Shown: piece by piece, positions 12,757 to 23,576 of the stretch | Layout: each line of letters begins with the position of its first letter | Numbering within the stretch: position 1 is the first letter of the stretch | DNA from: Pegea sp. RAD2-039 | Taxonomy: Eukaryota > Chordata > Thaliacea > Salpida > Salpidae | Assembly (NCBI GenBank): GCA_034620365.1 | Contig: JAQGEQ010000163.1 | Coordinates: 595,962-659,961 of the forward strand | Length of the DNA stretch: 64,000 bases | Reading direction: 5' to 3' | Notes under the pieces: model-generated | Database searches by the model: none | Seen by the model: only the letters and a program-made list of their open reading frames with translations | What the model was told of the DNA's origin: nothing | Position numbers and translations under genes: made by a program

Positions 12757-13003
12757 TTTAGCATAATTCTTTTCATTATTTGTAAATATTTCAGTTATTT
12801 TTCTGAATAAGTTTTATATAAATTTTTCTTTATAAATAGATATAAATACTTTATTTAATTAATTTTTGTATTTTGAATAGTGAATCTTATCAACGAATAA
12901 GTTGGGAAGCCTTAAAGAAAAGTTTAAATGTTTTAGTCAACAAAGTCAATGTTTCAAATTTGAAAGATATTGTTATGGAACTTTTACAAGAAAATGTTGT
13001 TCA
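12757..13003 (+). pseudogene. CWC22: Inverted CWC22 fragment (intron 1 end plus exon 2), first
   Basis: Copy of the last part of CWC22 intron 1 and of exon 2, opposite in strand to the neighbouring CWC22 genes. The exon 2 frame is open ([17 protein letters not shown], then [15 protein letters not shown]) but the normal exon end is missing. After VV the frame runs on without a stop into element X (KELRVCRKLVKETQFIIW), up to a GTAATA donor-like site. This makes a chimeric exon. One residue differs from CWC22 (NVLVN for NGLVN). It also forms an inverted repeat with exon 2 of copy 1 at about 11,075-11,205. Confidence 0.88.
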
Positions 13004-13992
13004 ATTGAAAGAGTTGAGAGTATGTAGAAAGCTCGTTAAAGAAACTCAGTTTATTATCTGGTAATAATAAAAGGCTCTTCAAACCAATCAAATTTCATTT
13101 CAGAAAAAAAATTAGATGAAAATATAAAAGAAATGAACAAATATATTCTTCATATGAAAAATACTTGAAAAACCATAAAATTGAAGATTATTTGGTTAGA
13201 ATGGAAGCAGTTGTTAAAGCAAACTTAAAAACTGTCAGAAAATTCATGACAAGTTTTCCATTTCAAAATCAAATGATTTCTGCAGACGTTGTTGGATGAA
13301 GCTTTTTTATATTCAAAGATTCGATTTTCTTCCCAGAAGAGGAAGAATCTTCAATAGATGTGGGGAGACTCAAATTTTTGCAACATAAAAAAATTGAGAT
13401 TTGAACTTTAGCTTCGCCAATACTGTTACAAAAAAACAGAAAAAAATGAAAAACACTACAGGTAAAAGTAGCACAGAAAATTTACTCAAAATTTTACAAC
13501 ATAATACTAAACAGAAACTCAAACATCAGAAGCAACAAAATTTACAAACCTTCACTATGATGGTAATTGAAGAGAGGTGACGACAAAATTCTTATCCAAA
13601 TGAAACCTTGGCTGACAGTCTTGTATATATATGCAATTTTTTCAACAATACTCGTCTTTGATTGGTTAAAATAAAATGAAAAAATAATCAAAATTTTTAT
13701 AAAAACCAATTTACCAGTTTAGAATGAAAGTATTTCAAGAATTTTTGGAAAAAGGTAAAAAATAATCAAATATTGCAAAAAAATAAGAAAATATTTATCA
13801 GGTAAAGTTAGAAAAAATTTGAAATTGAAATTTGACATAAGAAGTTGATAATTGTACTATGGAGTTACTTGTAACTAAATAAAAACAAATAAGTCTCAAA
13901 GGTTTAATAAAAACATTAGAATAGAAACTTTATATAAATTTTTTCAACTAACTTTAAGTTTTAGCAATTTAGTATTATAGATACTAATTAAT
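13004..13992 (+). repeat. Element X, copy 2
   Basis: Same block as at 6.3 kb, fused on its left to the inverted CWC22 exon 2. The intron-like gap is GTAATA to TTTCAG. The second frame is damaged: a TGA interrupts it (NTstopKTIKLK, where copies 1, 3 and 4 have NTWK) and local insertions follow. As printed it is unlikely to code. Confidence 0.7.
13620..13666 (-). promoter_or_regulatory. CCAAT plus TATA-like module, X copy 2
   Basis: Conserved minus-strand AACCAATC and CATATATATACAAG pair. A transcript starting here would run leftward through antisense of the inverted CWC22 exon 2 and then into CWC22 copy 1 in sense. Confidence 0.4.
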
Positions 13993-14658
13993 CATTAATC
14001 AAGTAGACAACTTAAGGTTTACAAGTTTCGTTCAATTTTAAGTGTCCTTACGTAAATAAATTCTTTTCACCTAAATTAGTTTATAAATTTTATTCCAAAG
14101 TTTATTCATTTTTTAGGTTTAACAGAGCAGCTCTAATCAATATTGGATTTTTATTTAGTAAAAATGATTGTGATTACATCGTCATGCATGATGTTGATCT
14201 TTTGCCTCAGAATATTCAGCTTCTTTATGACTACCCTGAAAAGGTTCTAATTTCATCTCTTCTTTAGCTTCATTAAGATTTAAATTTTTAAAACAGGGTC
14301 CTTATCATCGCCTGAATATCATCCTTTATATCATTATAAGACTTATATTGGGGGTGTTTTGATGATGACAAATACCCATTTTACTTTGGTGAGATATTTT
14401 ATACTTTCAGAAAACTTTTCATTTTATTTTTTACTAATTTATTTTAGTGTATCGGGATGTCGAATATGTTTTGGGGTTGGGGTAGAGAAGATGATGAATT
14501 ATATGTAAGATTTAAAAAGCATAATCTCAAGGTAATTATCATTTTATATTTTTTCTTCTGTTTCTTTTATAAAATTTGCTTTTTTAACAGCTTATTTTTC
14601 AAACAAATTATTTTACTTTTGATTTGTTAATTTCTTTTAAAATATAAAATATCTGTAT
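13993..14658 (+). pseudogene. B4GALT7: B4GALT7 fragment B1 (frameshifted)
   Basis: Exon 2 tail, exon 3 (14117-14243), exon 4 (14297-14388) and exon 5 (14448-14531). Exon 4 lost 7 bases between CTTATCAT and CGCCTG, probably between the short TCATC repeats, which breaks the frame. Exon 5 has ATC for AAC (Asn to Ile) near its start. Exons 1, 6 and 7 are missing. Confidence 0.9.
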
Positions 14659-14820
14659 TATTACTAATCAGCAAATTTACATCATATTTTATTGTAGAAC
14701 AAATTTGGTGATTTATTCAAATAATTGACGATGTAGTTCCGAACTTTCTTCGAGAAACCATTTACTTAATGCTGCTTACGACTAACAAAGAGCTAGGAGT
14801 CGTTAATTTCTAACAGATTT

Positions 14821-15050
14821 ATTATTATTTGTAATTATTTCAGTTATTTTTCTGAATAAGTTTTATATAAATTTTTCTTTATAAATAGATATAAATACTT
14901 TATTTAATTAATTTTTGTATTTTGAATAGTGAATCTTATCAACGAATAAGTTGGGAAGCCTTAAAGAAAAGTTTAAATGGTTTAGTCAACAAAGTCAATG
15001 TTTCAAATTTGAAAGATATTGTTATGGAACTTTTACAAGAAAATGTTGTT
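14821..15050 (+). pseudogene. CWC22: Inverted CWC22 fragment (intron 1 end plus exon 2), second
   Basis: Second copy of the inverted fragment, in the second tandem unit. It keeps the NGLVN residues of real CWC22, so it is closer to the source than the first. The frame again runs through into X, here as VVHSKELRVCRK, with the junction keeping the ATTCGAAAG start of X. Confidence 0.88.
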
Positions 15051-16035
15051 CATTCGAAAGAGTTGAGAGTATGTAGAAAGCTCGTTAAAGAAACTCAGTT
15101 TATTATCTGGTAATAATAAAAGGCTCTCCAAACCAATCAAATTTCATTTCAGAAAAAAAATTAGATGAAAATATAAAAGAAATGAACAAATATATTCTTC
15201 ATATGAAAAATACTTGGAAAACCATACAATTGAAGATTTGGTTAGAATGGAAGCAGTTGTTAAAGCAAACTTAAAAACTGTCAGAAAATTCATGACAAGT
15301 TTTCCATTTCAAAATCAAATGATTTCTGCAGACGTTGGTGGATGAAGCTTTTTTATATTCAAAGATCCGATTTTCTTTCTAGAAGAGGAAGATCATCAAT
15401 GTGGGGGAAGACTCAAATTTTTGCAACATAAAAAAATTGAGATTTGAACTTTAGCTTCGCCAATACTGTTACAAAAAAACAGAAAAAAATGAAAAACACT
15501 ACAGGTAAAAGTAGCACAGAAAATTTACTCAAAATTTTACAACATAATACTAAACAGAAACTCAAACATCAGAAGCAACAAAATTTACAAACCTTCACTA
15601 TGATGGTAATTGAAGAGAGGTGACGACAAAATTCTTATCCAAATGAAACCTTGGCTGACAGTCTTGTATATATATGCAATTTTTTCAACAATACTCGTCT
15701 TTGATTGGTTAAAATAAAATGAAAAAATAATCAAAATTTTTATAAAAACCAATTTACCAGTTTAGAATGAAAGTATTTCAAGAATTTTTGGAAAAAGGTA
15801 AAAAATAATCAAATATTGCAAAAAAATAAGAAAATATTTATCAGGTAAAGTTAGAAAAAATTTGAAATTGAAATTTGACATAAGAAGTTGATAATTGTAC
15901 GATGGAGTTACTTGTAACTAAATAAAAACAAATAAGTCTCAAAGGTTTAATAAAAACATTCGAATAGAAACTTTATATAAATTTTTTCTACTAACTTTAA
16001 GTTTTAGCAATTTAGTATTATAGATACTAATTAAT
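15051..16035 (+). repeat. Element X, copy 3
   Basis: X block with a better preserved second frame than copy 2 (KNTWKTIQLKIWLEWKQLLKQT after a small deletion). It is followed directly by a B4GALT7 fragment at the ATTAATCATTAATCAAG joint shared with copies 1 and 2. Confidence 0.7.
15663..15710 (-). promoter_or_regulatory. CCAAT plus TATA-like module, X copy 3
   Basis: Third conserved minus-strand CCAAT/TATA pair, facing the second inverted CWC22 fragment. Confidence 0.4.
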
Positions 16036-16713
16036 CATTAATCAAGTAGACAACTTAAGGTTTACAAGTTTCATTCAATTTTAAGTGTCCTTATGTAAAT
16101 AAATTCTTTTCATCTAAATTAGCTTATAAATTTTATTCCAAAGTTTATTCATTTTTTAGGTTTAATAGAGCAGCTCTAATCAATATTGGATTTTTATTTA
16201 GTAAAAATGATTGTGATTACATCGTCATGCATGATGTTGATCTTTTGCCTCAGAATATTCAGCTTCTTTATGACTACCCTGAAAAGGTTCTAATTTCATC
16301 TCTTCTTTAGCTTCATTAAGATATAAATTTTTAAAACAGGGTCCTTATCATCTTTCATCGCCTGAATATCATCCTTTATATCATTATAAGACTTATATTG
16401 GGGGTGTTTTGATGATGACAAATACCCATTTTACTTTGGTGAGATATTTTATACTTTCAGAAAACTTTTCATTTTATTTTTTACTAATTTATTTTAGTGT
16501 AACGGGATGTCGAATATGTTTTGGGGTTGGGGTAGAGAAGATGATGAATTATATGTAAGATTTAAAAAGCATAATCTCAAGGTAATTATCATTTTAATTT
16601 TATATTTTTTCTTCTGTTTCTTTTATAAAATTTGCTTTTTTAACAGCTTATTTTTCATACAAATAATTTTACTTTTAATTTGTTAATTTCTTTTAAAATA
16701 TAAAATATTTGTA
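16036..16713 (+). pseudogene. B4GALT7: B4GALT7 fragment B2
   Basis: Exon 2 tail, exon 3 (16160-16286), exon 4 (16340-16438) and exon 5 (16498-16581), all in frame with intact splice sites and catalytic motifs, but without exons 1, 6 and 7. It joins the CWC22 3' flank inside intron 5, like the other fragments. Confidence 0.9.
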
Positions 16714-16989
16714 TTTTTACTAATCAGCAAATTTACATCATATTTTATTGTAGAACAAATTTGGTGATTTATTCAAATAATTGACGATGTAGTTCCGAAC
16801 TTTCTTCGAGAAACCATTTACTTATTGCTGCTTACGACTAACAACGAGCTAGGAGTCGTTAATTTCTAACAGATTTATTTTCTTATCATTTTTCTTTTCG
16901 ATTTTTAAAATTTTTCATGAAACAAATTGTTACTGATAGAAAATATTAAAGTTAAAATTTTCTTAAAAACTTTAAAAATCATTCTCTTT

Positions 16990-19900
16990 TCAGAAACTCA
17001 TTTCAAACTGATCATTGAAATTTGATTTGGAATAAAAGCATCTTTCTTTATGATCAATTTGAATTGATCCAAGTTCTTCATCTGTGTCTTCACCATGGTT
17101 ACATTGTCGATGTCGCGATTCATCACCATGACGACCAAATCGACTATTGTAGTCACGTGAGGGTTCGTTATCGTAACGACGAGATGGATGCTGGTCACGA
17201 TCACCATGACGACGATAGTGATGATGTCTACGATCTTCATCATCATCACGTCGATCTCTTCGTCTTACATGATCCTCTTTAGCGTCATCTTGTGGCGCTT
17301 CTTCTTCTTCTTCATCACTTTTTGGGGATTTTTTTTCTAGAATATCTTCCCGAACCTCTTTCTGTCTTCTTTCTTCGGCTCTTTACAACAGCTTCCTCAT
17401 CACTACTTGAAGATGAGGATGAGGAAGACGAGGGACTTTTTCTTTTTTTACTTTTTTTCGAATTTTTTGATCTCTCACTTTTTTTGCTTTTTTTCCTTCG
17501 AGAATTTTTCTTCTTTTTAACTTCTTCTTCAGAAGAAGAGGAAGATGAGTCCTCTGCAAAAAGATTCTATAAAAAATGAGATTTGAAAGATCAAAGATAC
17601 AAACCACTAGATGAAGAGGTATCATTATTTGAAGATGGTTGAGCCGCTAAAGCAGCTAATTGCTCCTGCTGAAGTTTCAATTGTATCTCTTTCGTAGATT
17701 GCTTCAAATGTTCTCGGAGCCCTTCGGTTAAAGCACCTAATCCGATTGTAGTGAGAAAGTTGATGGCGAATCTGGTTGCTTTGGGGTCAGAACGAGGTAA
17801 GAGACCCTCGAAAAAAGCTGCTAAGGTGCTAAATGAACAAATCGATTATTTGGATGGAATTAATGGTTAGATAAACTTACGGATCGTTGAGACGTTCGTT
17901 TAATTTTTCGATTCCCATGTATTCAGTGACTTCAAGAAGAAGAATTTTAAGGAAGATTCGACCTGATGATGTTGTTGTCTCTTCTGTTAAGCTCACATTT
18001 GCAAATACACTCCATGGGATTGAATCAGAGTGTAAAAGATGAGCAAAAAACTGGAAAATGTCTTCGTTGAGTTGATATCTACATCTTTTTCGAGTCTTAC
18101 CTTTGCCACGTTTCGTAGTTTGTTAGTTTCCAAGCGATGAATGGTCTCATATTGCTTTCCAAATAAAATCTCATATTGCTCCATGTGTTCTTGTTTTAAT
18201 TGACAGAATCGCTGCAACAAAATCATTTCAGATCAAATAAATCTGAATTCTTGATTCAGTCAGTTTAATATCAGTCACTTACTCCTGCTAAAAGTCCGTA
18301 GAACTTCTCATAAGTACGTTGTTGGGAACAGCAATCGATAATCATAGCAAATATCTCCGGCTGAAAACAAATCATCAAATTGATGAATATAGAGATTCAC
18401 AAAATCTTACAAAGTCGGATTCATTAAATTGCATCTTTAGAATCCGATGAGCACACTCTTCAAATGATAAACTAGATTGAATAGCAAGATAGATGTTCCG
18501 ACGAAGAGCTACAAGGTTTGTTTCTGTCATGTCTTGTATGTCTGTCGTTTTTTCTTCAACAACAATTAATTGTTAAGTGGCGAGTGGTTGTTGTTGTTGA
18601 AGGACTTACGATCTTCATCTTCTTCTTCATCACCATCATCAGAAGAGTCATCTGACGATCCATCGCTTCCAGAAGAGTTGTCGCTTTCATCCAGGATCTC
18701 TGCAAGATTCAATTGAAGCAAATTTCAATCACAAGGATTTGATTACCTGCTTTAATTTTCTGATAACTTTCTTCATTTTGTAAGAAATTCTCATCGAGTT
18801 GAAACACATTAGTATTCGTTTCAAGATTATTCATCTCAATATTTTCGAGACTGATCTCATGAGTAAACTGATCGCTCTCATTAACATGATCAAGTTCACT
18901 TAGAACAGAAGGATGCTCTTTAAAACCATCTTTCCGGATTTGAAACATCACTTCAATCATATACTGAACTCGTTTATCAAGTTCTTGTTCATGTAAAATT
19001 ATTCTCAGTTGTTCAAACACTCCAGTTACTGAACGAGGGGAAACTTCAGTCAGTTTTTGCCCACATTCTTTCAGTAAGCCAATTGCAACCTAAAAATAGT
19101 GAGTTACTACAGATGTAAATGTAATTGAAACGACTAACCTCAACAGAATCATTTGTAGGAGTGTTTAAAAGGATGTACAACATCTGTAGGCAAATAATTT
19201 CGTTTGCAACTTGTTGGTTGACTAGATGAGCAATGAATTGAGAAGCATGTAAACATTCGTCCTGTTTAATAAAATCATCTTATTATAGAGTTTTTGGACT
19301 TTACATATATGGTGGGTTAGATGTTACCCAATTACCTTGATATTTCTCCTGAAAGACTGCTTGAAACGATTTGCTAGCCTGTATAATATCAGTTGTCCAT
19401 TTTGTGGAAACCGAGAATTAATAACTGCTACAAGTGAAGCATAAACATTTGTAAAAGTTGGTGATGCATTTTGAGCAGTAATGATAGATCTTGCCAATAA
19501 ACCTCTGGAAAAATTTAGATTATTTCAATTACAAATAATATTCTAAAATCCAAAACTTATAATTATATATTATAATATATTATGCTTATAAATATATATT
19601 AGCATAATAAATAAACTTTCTCATTTGATAGTTTCTAAGACTTTAAGATAATTTTAATCTCATGAAATAGCTCAACATAAAGTAATATAAGTGAAATAAA
19701 CAAACATTAAATTATAAGAGATTTTAATAAAGAATATATCTAAAGTCTAGAAATGATTTTAGGTTATTTAGAATTTACAAACTAACAAAATATGAGTTAA
19801 AAAGATACCTTCCACGAACAAGATTTTCTTGTAAAAGTTCCATAACAATATCTTTCAAATTTGAAACATTGACTTTGTTGACTAAACCATTTAAACTTTT

Positions 19901-20518
19901 CTTTAAGGCTTCCCAACTTATCCGTTGATAAGATTCACTATTCAAAATGACAAAAATTAATTAAATAAAGTATTTATATCTATTTATAAAGAAAAATTTA
20001 TATAAAACTTATTCAGAAAAATAACTGAAATAATTACAAATAATAAAAAGAATTATGCTAAAGGTAATGAAAATTTTTATAAGAACACAATATAATATGA
20101 AATAAAAATAAAGTTTATAAAATATATATATTCTTTTATCCCATAAATCATAGTAAATTGGTCTTTAAAAACAATTTATGATTCTATTATAAAAATGAAT
20201 AAATGTGAACAAAACCTTAAGGTATCTATATAAAATTCATCACAATACTAATATCAAAATATAAAATAAAACCAATTTATGTAAAAGTAGAATAAAAACT
20301 GACCTAGACTTATCTGTGATTCTTTGTTGCATAGCTCTCAACTTAGCTGGTGGAATATAAGCTCCTCCAGTTCTAGTCTGAAGTCTATCCATTTCAGGAT
20401 CGATTTTTGGTTTCTTAGGAGGAACAGCATCTTTTGTTGGGGAGCAAGCTCTCACAACACTTTTAACTACTTTTTGGGTTGAACTTTCATTATCAGAAGA
20501 ATCTTTACTAGATGCCAT
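16990..20518 (-). CDS. CWC22: CWC22 pre-mRNA-splicing factor, copy 2
   Basis: Same 12-exon architecture as copy 1, exon 1 at 20304-20518, all exons open. Differences: the last residues read DQFEMSF before the stop because of a local sequence change in the 3' end, where the other copies read DQFEKKIII; exon 12 has [19 protein letters not shown] and one extra serine codon. The MIF4G and MA3 domains match the other copies almost residue for residue. The indels in the serine run are multiples of three, which suggests the exon 12 frame is or was under selection. Confidence 0.93.
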
Positions 20519-21887
20519 GATATTGAGTAGTCACCAACGTTAAGAAATAATTTTTATAAAACAACCTATAAATTTTTTTAAATTTAATTAGTGGTAACAA
20601 TTTCAATCAATATTACTAAAAAATTATTCTAAATTTAATTATAACTGAATATAGAAGCTATTTTAAATAAAATATATTATCTTTTATACATGCATGCTTA
20701 TTGTTTCTTAAATAAAAATATAAATTTTTTGTAATAAAATAAATAAAGAAAAGTTAAATAGTTAGTTACATATAAAAATATATTTTTAACTATTTTTAAA
20801 CAAGATAAGCAACAATAGAAAATTTAAACATCAAATAGTTACAAGAATATCAGAAAACATTATTTAAAATACACATAACAAGATATTCAACATAATTTAT
20901 TAGGAATTAAATCAAAAACACTAATAGCAAAAAATAAAATGAAATAATAAAACAACAACATAATCTTATATTATATAAATAAAAATATTATTCACATAAA
21001 GTAATGTATAAATTAAAATTGTACAATAATAGAAATTGAAATTAAAAAAAAAGATTATACTTATTGATTTTTCTATTCAATTGTAAACTGATAAAAGTAA
21101 TTATAAATAAAATTCTAAAAATAATTTATTCTTTAAATTTTCAAATCAATTAGAAACACTTTAATAAAAATCTCAAAACAAAATCTATTCGATTTACGAA
21201 TTTAACATTAAAATAAGAAAGCTAACATGCAAACTTTATACTGAATTAGTTGTATGATCAGAGAATTTGTGTTCCGTATCAAAGTACCCCGCTAAAGCCA
21301 AAATAATAAAAAGCCATATTAGTACTGAAATAAATTTAAACGATCGCATATATGAAATAAGGCATTTAAAGAAATAATTTGAAACAATAACTAAAGTAGT
21401 GAAAAAAATAATTTGAGTACCATAATTATCTTACCACAAAAAAAAACTTTCTGCCGAAAAACAGTACTTTAGCTTTAACATTACTTTGACTTCATTTTTT
21501 CGTAAAAATCTAACAATTTGGCGATTAGCTAAAATTGTTCATACAAAAAATGTAGTAAATTTATGTCGGCGTATATTTCATTAGTACATCAGATTAGTTA
21601 AAGGCTTATATTGAATTCATATTAAAAAAAAATTATTTTACATAATTAAAACAGTTTTCTTATTTATGTACGCTTAATGTTGTTAAAAATAAATTGTTCA
21701 TTTGATTAGGTTAAACATATTATACATATATTAGTTTAACCTATATATTAAAAGTTATGCATTCTTTCTGTTTTCATAAGAAAATAACCAAATTTCTTAG
21801 GCAAGCCAAAACTTTTCATTAAAAATTAGAAATTCAAAGTTCAAATAAGTAAAAAAATTTTAAAAGTTAGTTTTATAATAAAGTACT
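20519..21887. other. CWC22 copy 2 upstream region
   Basis: AT-rich flank matching the copy 4 flank at 40,390-41,755 over its whole length, so this is the original upstream sequence rather than the rearranged one. No gene seen. It holds a clear hairpin at 21,707-21,743. Confidence 0.6.
21707..21743. repeat. 10-bp-stem palindrome
   Basis: TAGGTTAAAC, a 17-base AT-only loop, then GTTTAACCTA: a perfect 10-bp stem. The counterpart near 41,566-41,602 has a mismatch (TAGGTAAAAC), so the symmetry is not conserved. Confidence 0.6.
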
Positions 21888-22612
21888 TTGATTTTTAGAT
21901 TTTTTTACTTTTTTACTGGCCTATTATTGAACAATTTAATTTCAGGAGTGAACCTTTTACTGGTTATTGGTTTCAATTCTATAACTCTCAATTGAGCTCA
22001 AATTTGAATTCAAGCTGTAGAGTTTAGTGTAACACACTATTTAAAGGAGTGCTTGCCACTGGTGGACCCTAAAGTTTTTGAAGTGCATCACTAAGCTATA
22101 GATTAAAAACTTTCAGTGTCAATTTGGGATCCATTTATTCTGGTATCTGTTTGGTAAAGTCTATATGCAACTTCAAGTTTCACTTAATGAAAGATTGTAG
22201 CTTAGATACATTTGTTTTACATTTTTTAGTTTACTTTCTATTTATTCGAAAAATCTTTATCTAAACCCTAAGATGAATGGGTTACAAACTAAAAAGGTTT
22301 GAATCCAATGCATTCTTGAAATAACCATCTAATGCATACAGCAAACGAAGTTTCGTTTGCATCAGATGAATACAACAAGCAAGATTAAAAAAATTAAAAA
22401 AATCTAATTATTATCAATAAAATTTTCAATAAATGAGTTTTTAAAAATCGTTATTAGCATGTTGTACTAAACTGATAAATATTTAGCTGGGGATTTTTTA
22501 ATAAAGTTAATTTTAATCAATTTGTTAGTGATTTTAAGTATCATATTACTATGATAAAGACTAAAATCTATTAAAAATATATTTGCTTTTACTGATTAAA
22601 ATACAAACAGAC
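21888..22612. repeat. Shared block upstream of B4GALT7, unit C
   Basis: About 725 bases (from GATTTTTTTACTTTTTTACTGG) repeated at 35,180-35,899 and 41,750-42,463. In the complete unit it lies 5' of B4GALT7, so it is probably ancestral B4GALT7/CWC22 intergenic DNA. I see no gene; frames are short. Confidence 0.75.
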
Positions 22613-23318
22613 AAACAAACAAAGAATCCCACATAAGATTTATGTCATTAATCAAGTAGACAACTTAAGGTTTACAAGTTTCGTTCAATTTTAAGTGTCC
22701 TTATGTAAATAAATTCTTTTCATCTGAATTAGCTTATAAATTTTATTCCAAAGTTTATTCATTTTTTAGGTTTAACAGAGCGGCTCTAATCAATATAGGA
22801 TTTTTATTTAGTAAAAATGATTGTGATTACATCGTCATGCATGATGTTGATCTTTTGCCTCAGAATATTCAGCTTCTTTATGACTACCCTGAAAAGGTTC
22901 TATTTCCATCTCTTGTTTAGCTTCATTAAGATATAAATTTTTAAAACAGGGTCCTTATCATCTTTCATCGCCTGAATATCATCCTTTATATCATTATAAG
23001 ACTTATATTGGGGGTGTTTTGATGATGACAAATACCCATTTTACTTTGGTGAGATATTTTATACTTTCAGAAAACTTTTCATTTTATTTTTTACTAATTT
23101 ATTTTAGTGTAACGGGATGTCGAATATGTTTTGGGGTTGGGGTAGAGAAGATGATGAATTATATGTAAGATTTAAAAAGCATAATCTCAAGGTAATTATC
23201 ATTTTATATTTTTTCTTCTGTTTCTTTTATAAAATTTGCTTTTTTAACAGCTTATTTTTCTAACAAATAATTTTACTTTGGATTTGTTAATTTCTTTTAA
23301 AATATAAAATATTTGTAT
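22613..23318 (+). pseudogene. B4GALT7: B4GALT7 fragment C
   Basis: Starts inside exon 2 ([17 protein letters not shown]), then exon 3 (22770-22896), exon 4 (22950-23048) and exon 5 (23108-23191). Compared with the complete gene, ~690 bases covering exon 1, intron 1 and most of exon 2 are deleted. The joint lies in an ACAAACAGACAAACAAAC stretch that includes a few filler bases. Frames are open but the 5' and 3' ends are missing. Confidence 0.9.
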
Positions 23319-23576
23319 TATTACTAATCAGCAAATTTACATCATATTTTATTGTGGAACAAATTTGGTGATTTATTCAAATAATTGACGATGTAGTTTC
23401 TAACTTTCTTCGAGAAACCATTTACTTATTGCTGCTTACGACTAACAACGAGCTAGGAGTCGTTAATTTCTAACAGATTTATTTTCTTATCATTTTTCTT
23501 TTCGATTTTTAAAAATTTTCATGAAACAAATTGTTACTGATAGAAAATATTAAAGTTAAAATTTTCTTAAAAACGT

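Larger units (their letters stand above)
12776..14824. repeat. ~2.05-kb tandem duplication, first unit
   Basis: The unit [inverted CWC22 fragment, element X, B4GALT7 fragment, start of CWC22 3' flank] occurs twice head to tail. The joint at about 14,822-14,826 passes from the CWC22 3' flank (AACAGATTTATT) directly back to ATTATTTGTAATTATTTCAG of inverted intron 1. A few bases of TTATT microhomology sit at the joint. Confidence 0.88.
14825..16875. repeat. ~2.05-kb tandem duplication, second unit
   Basis: Second unit of the head-to-tail pair. Unlike the first it continues through the full CWC22 3' flank into CWC22 copy 2. It differs from the first by scattered substitutions and small indels, including the 7-base exon 4 deletion in the first. 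Confidence 0.85.
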
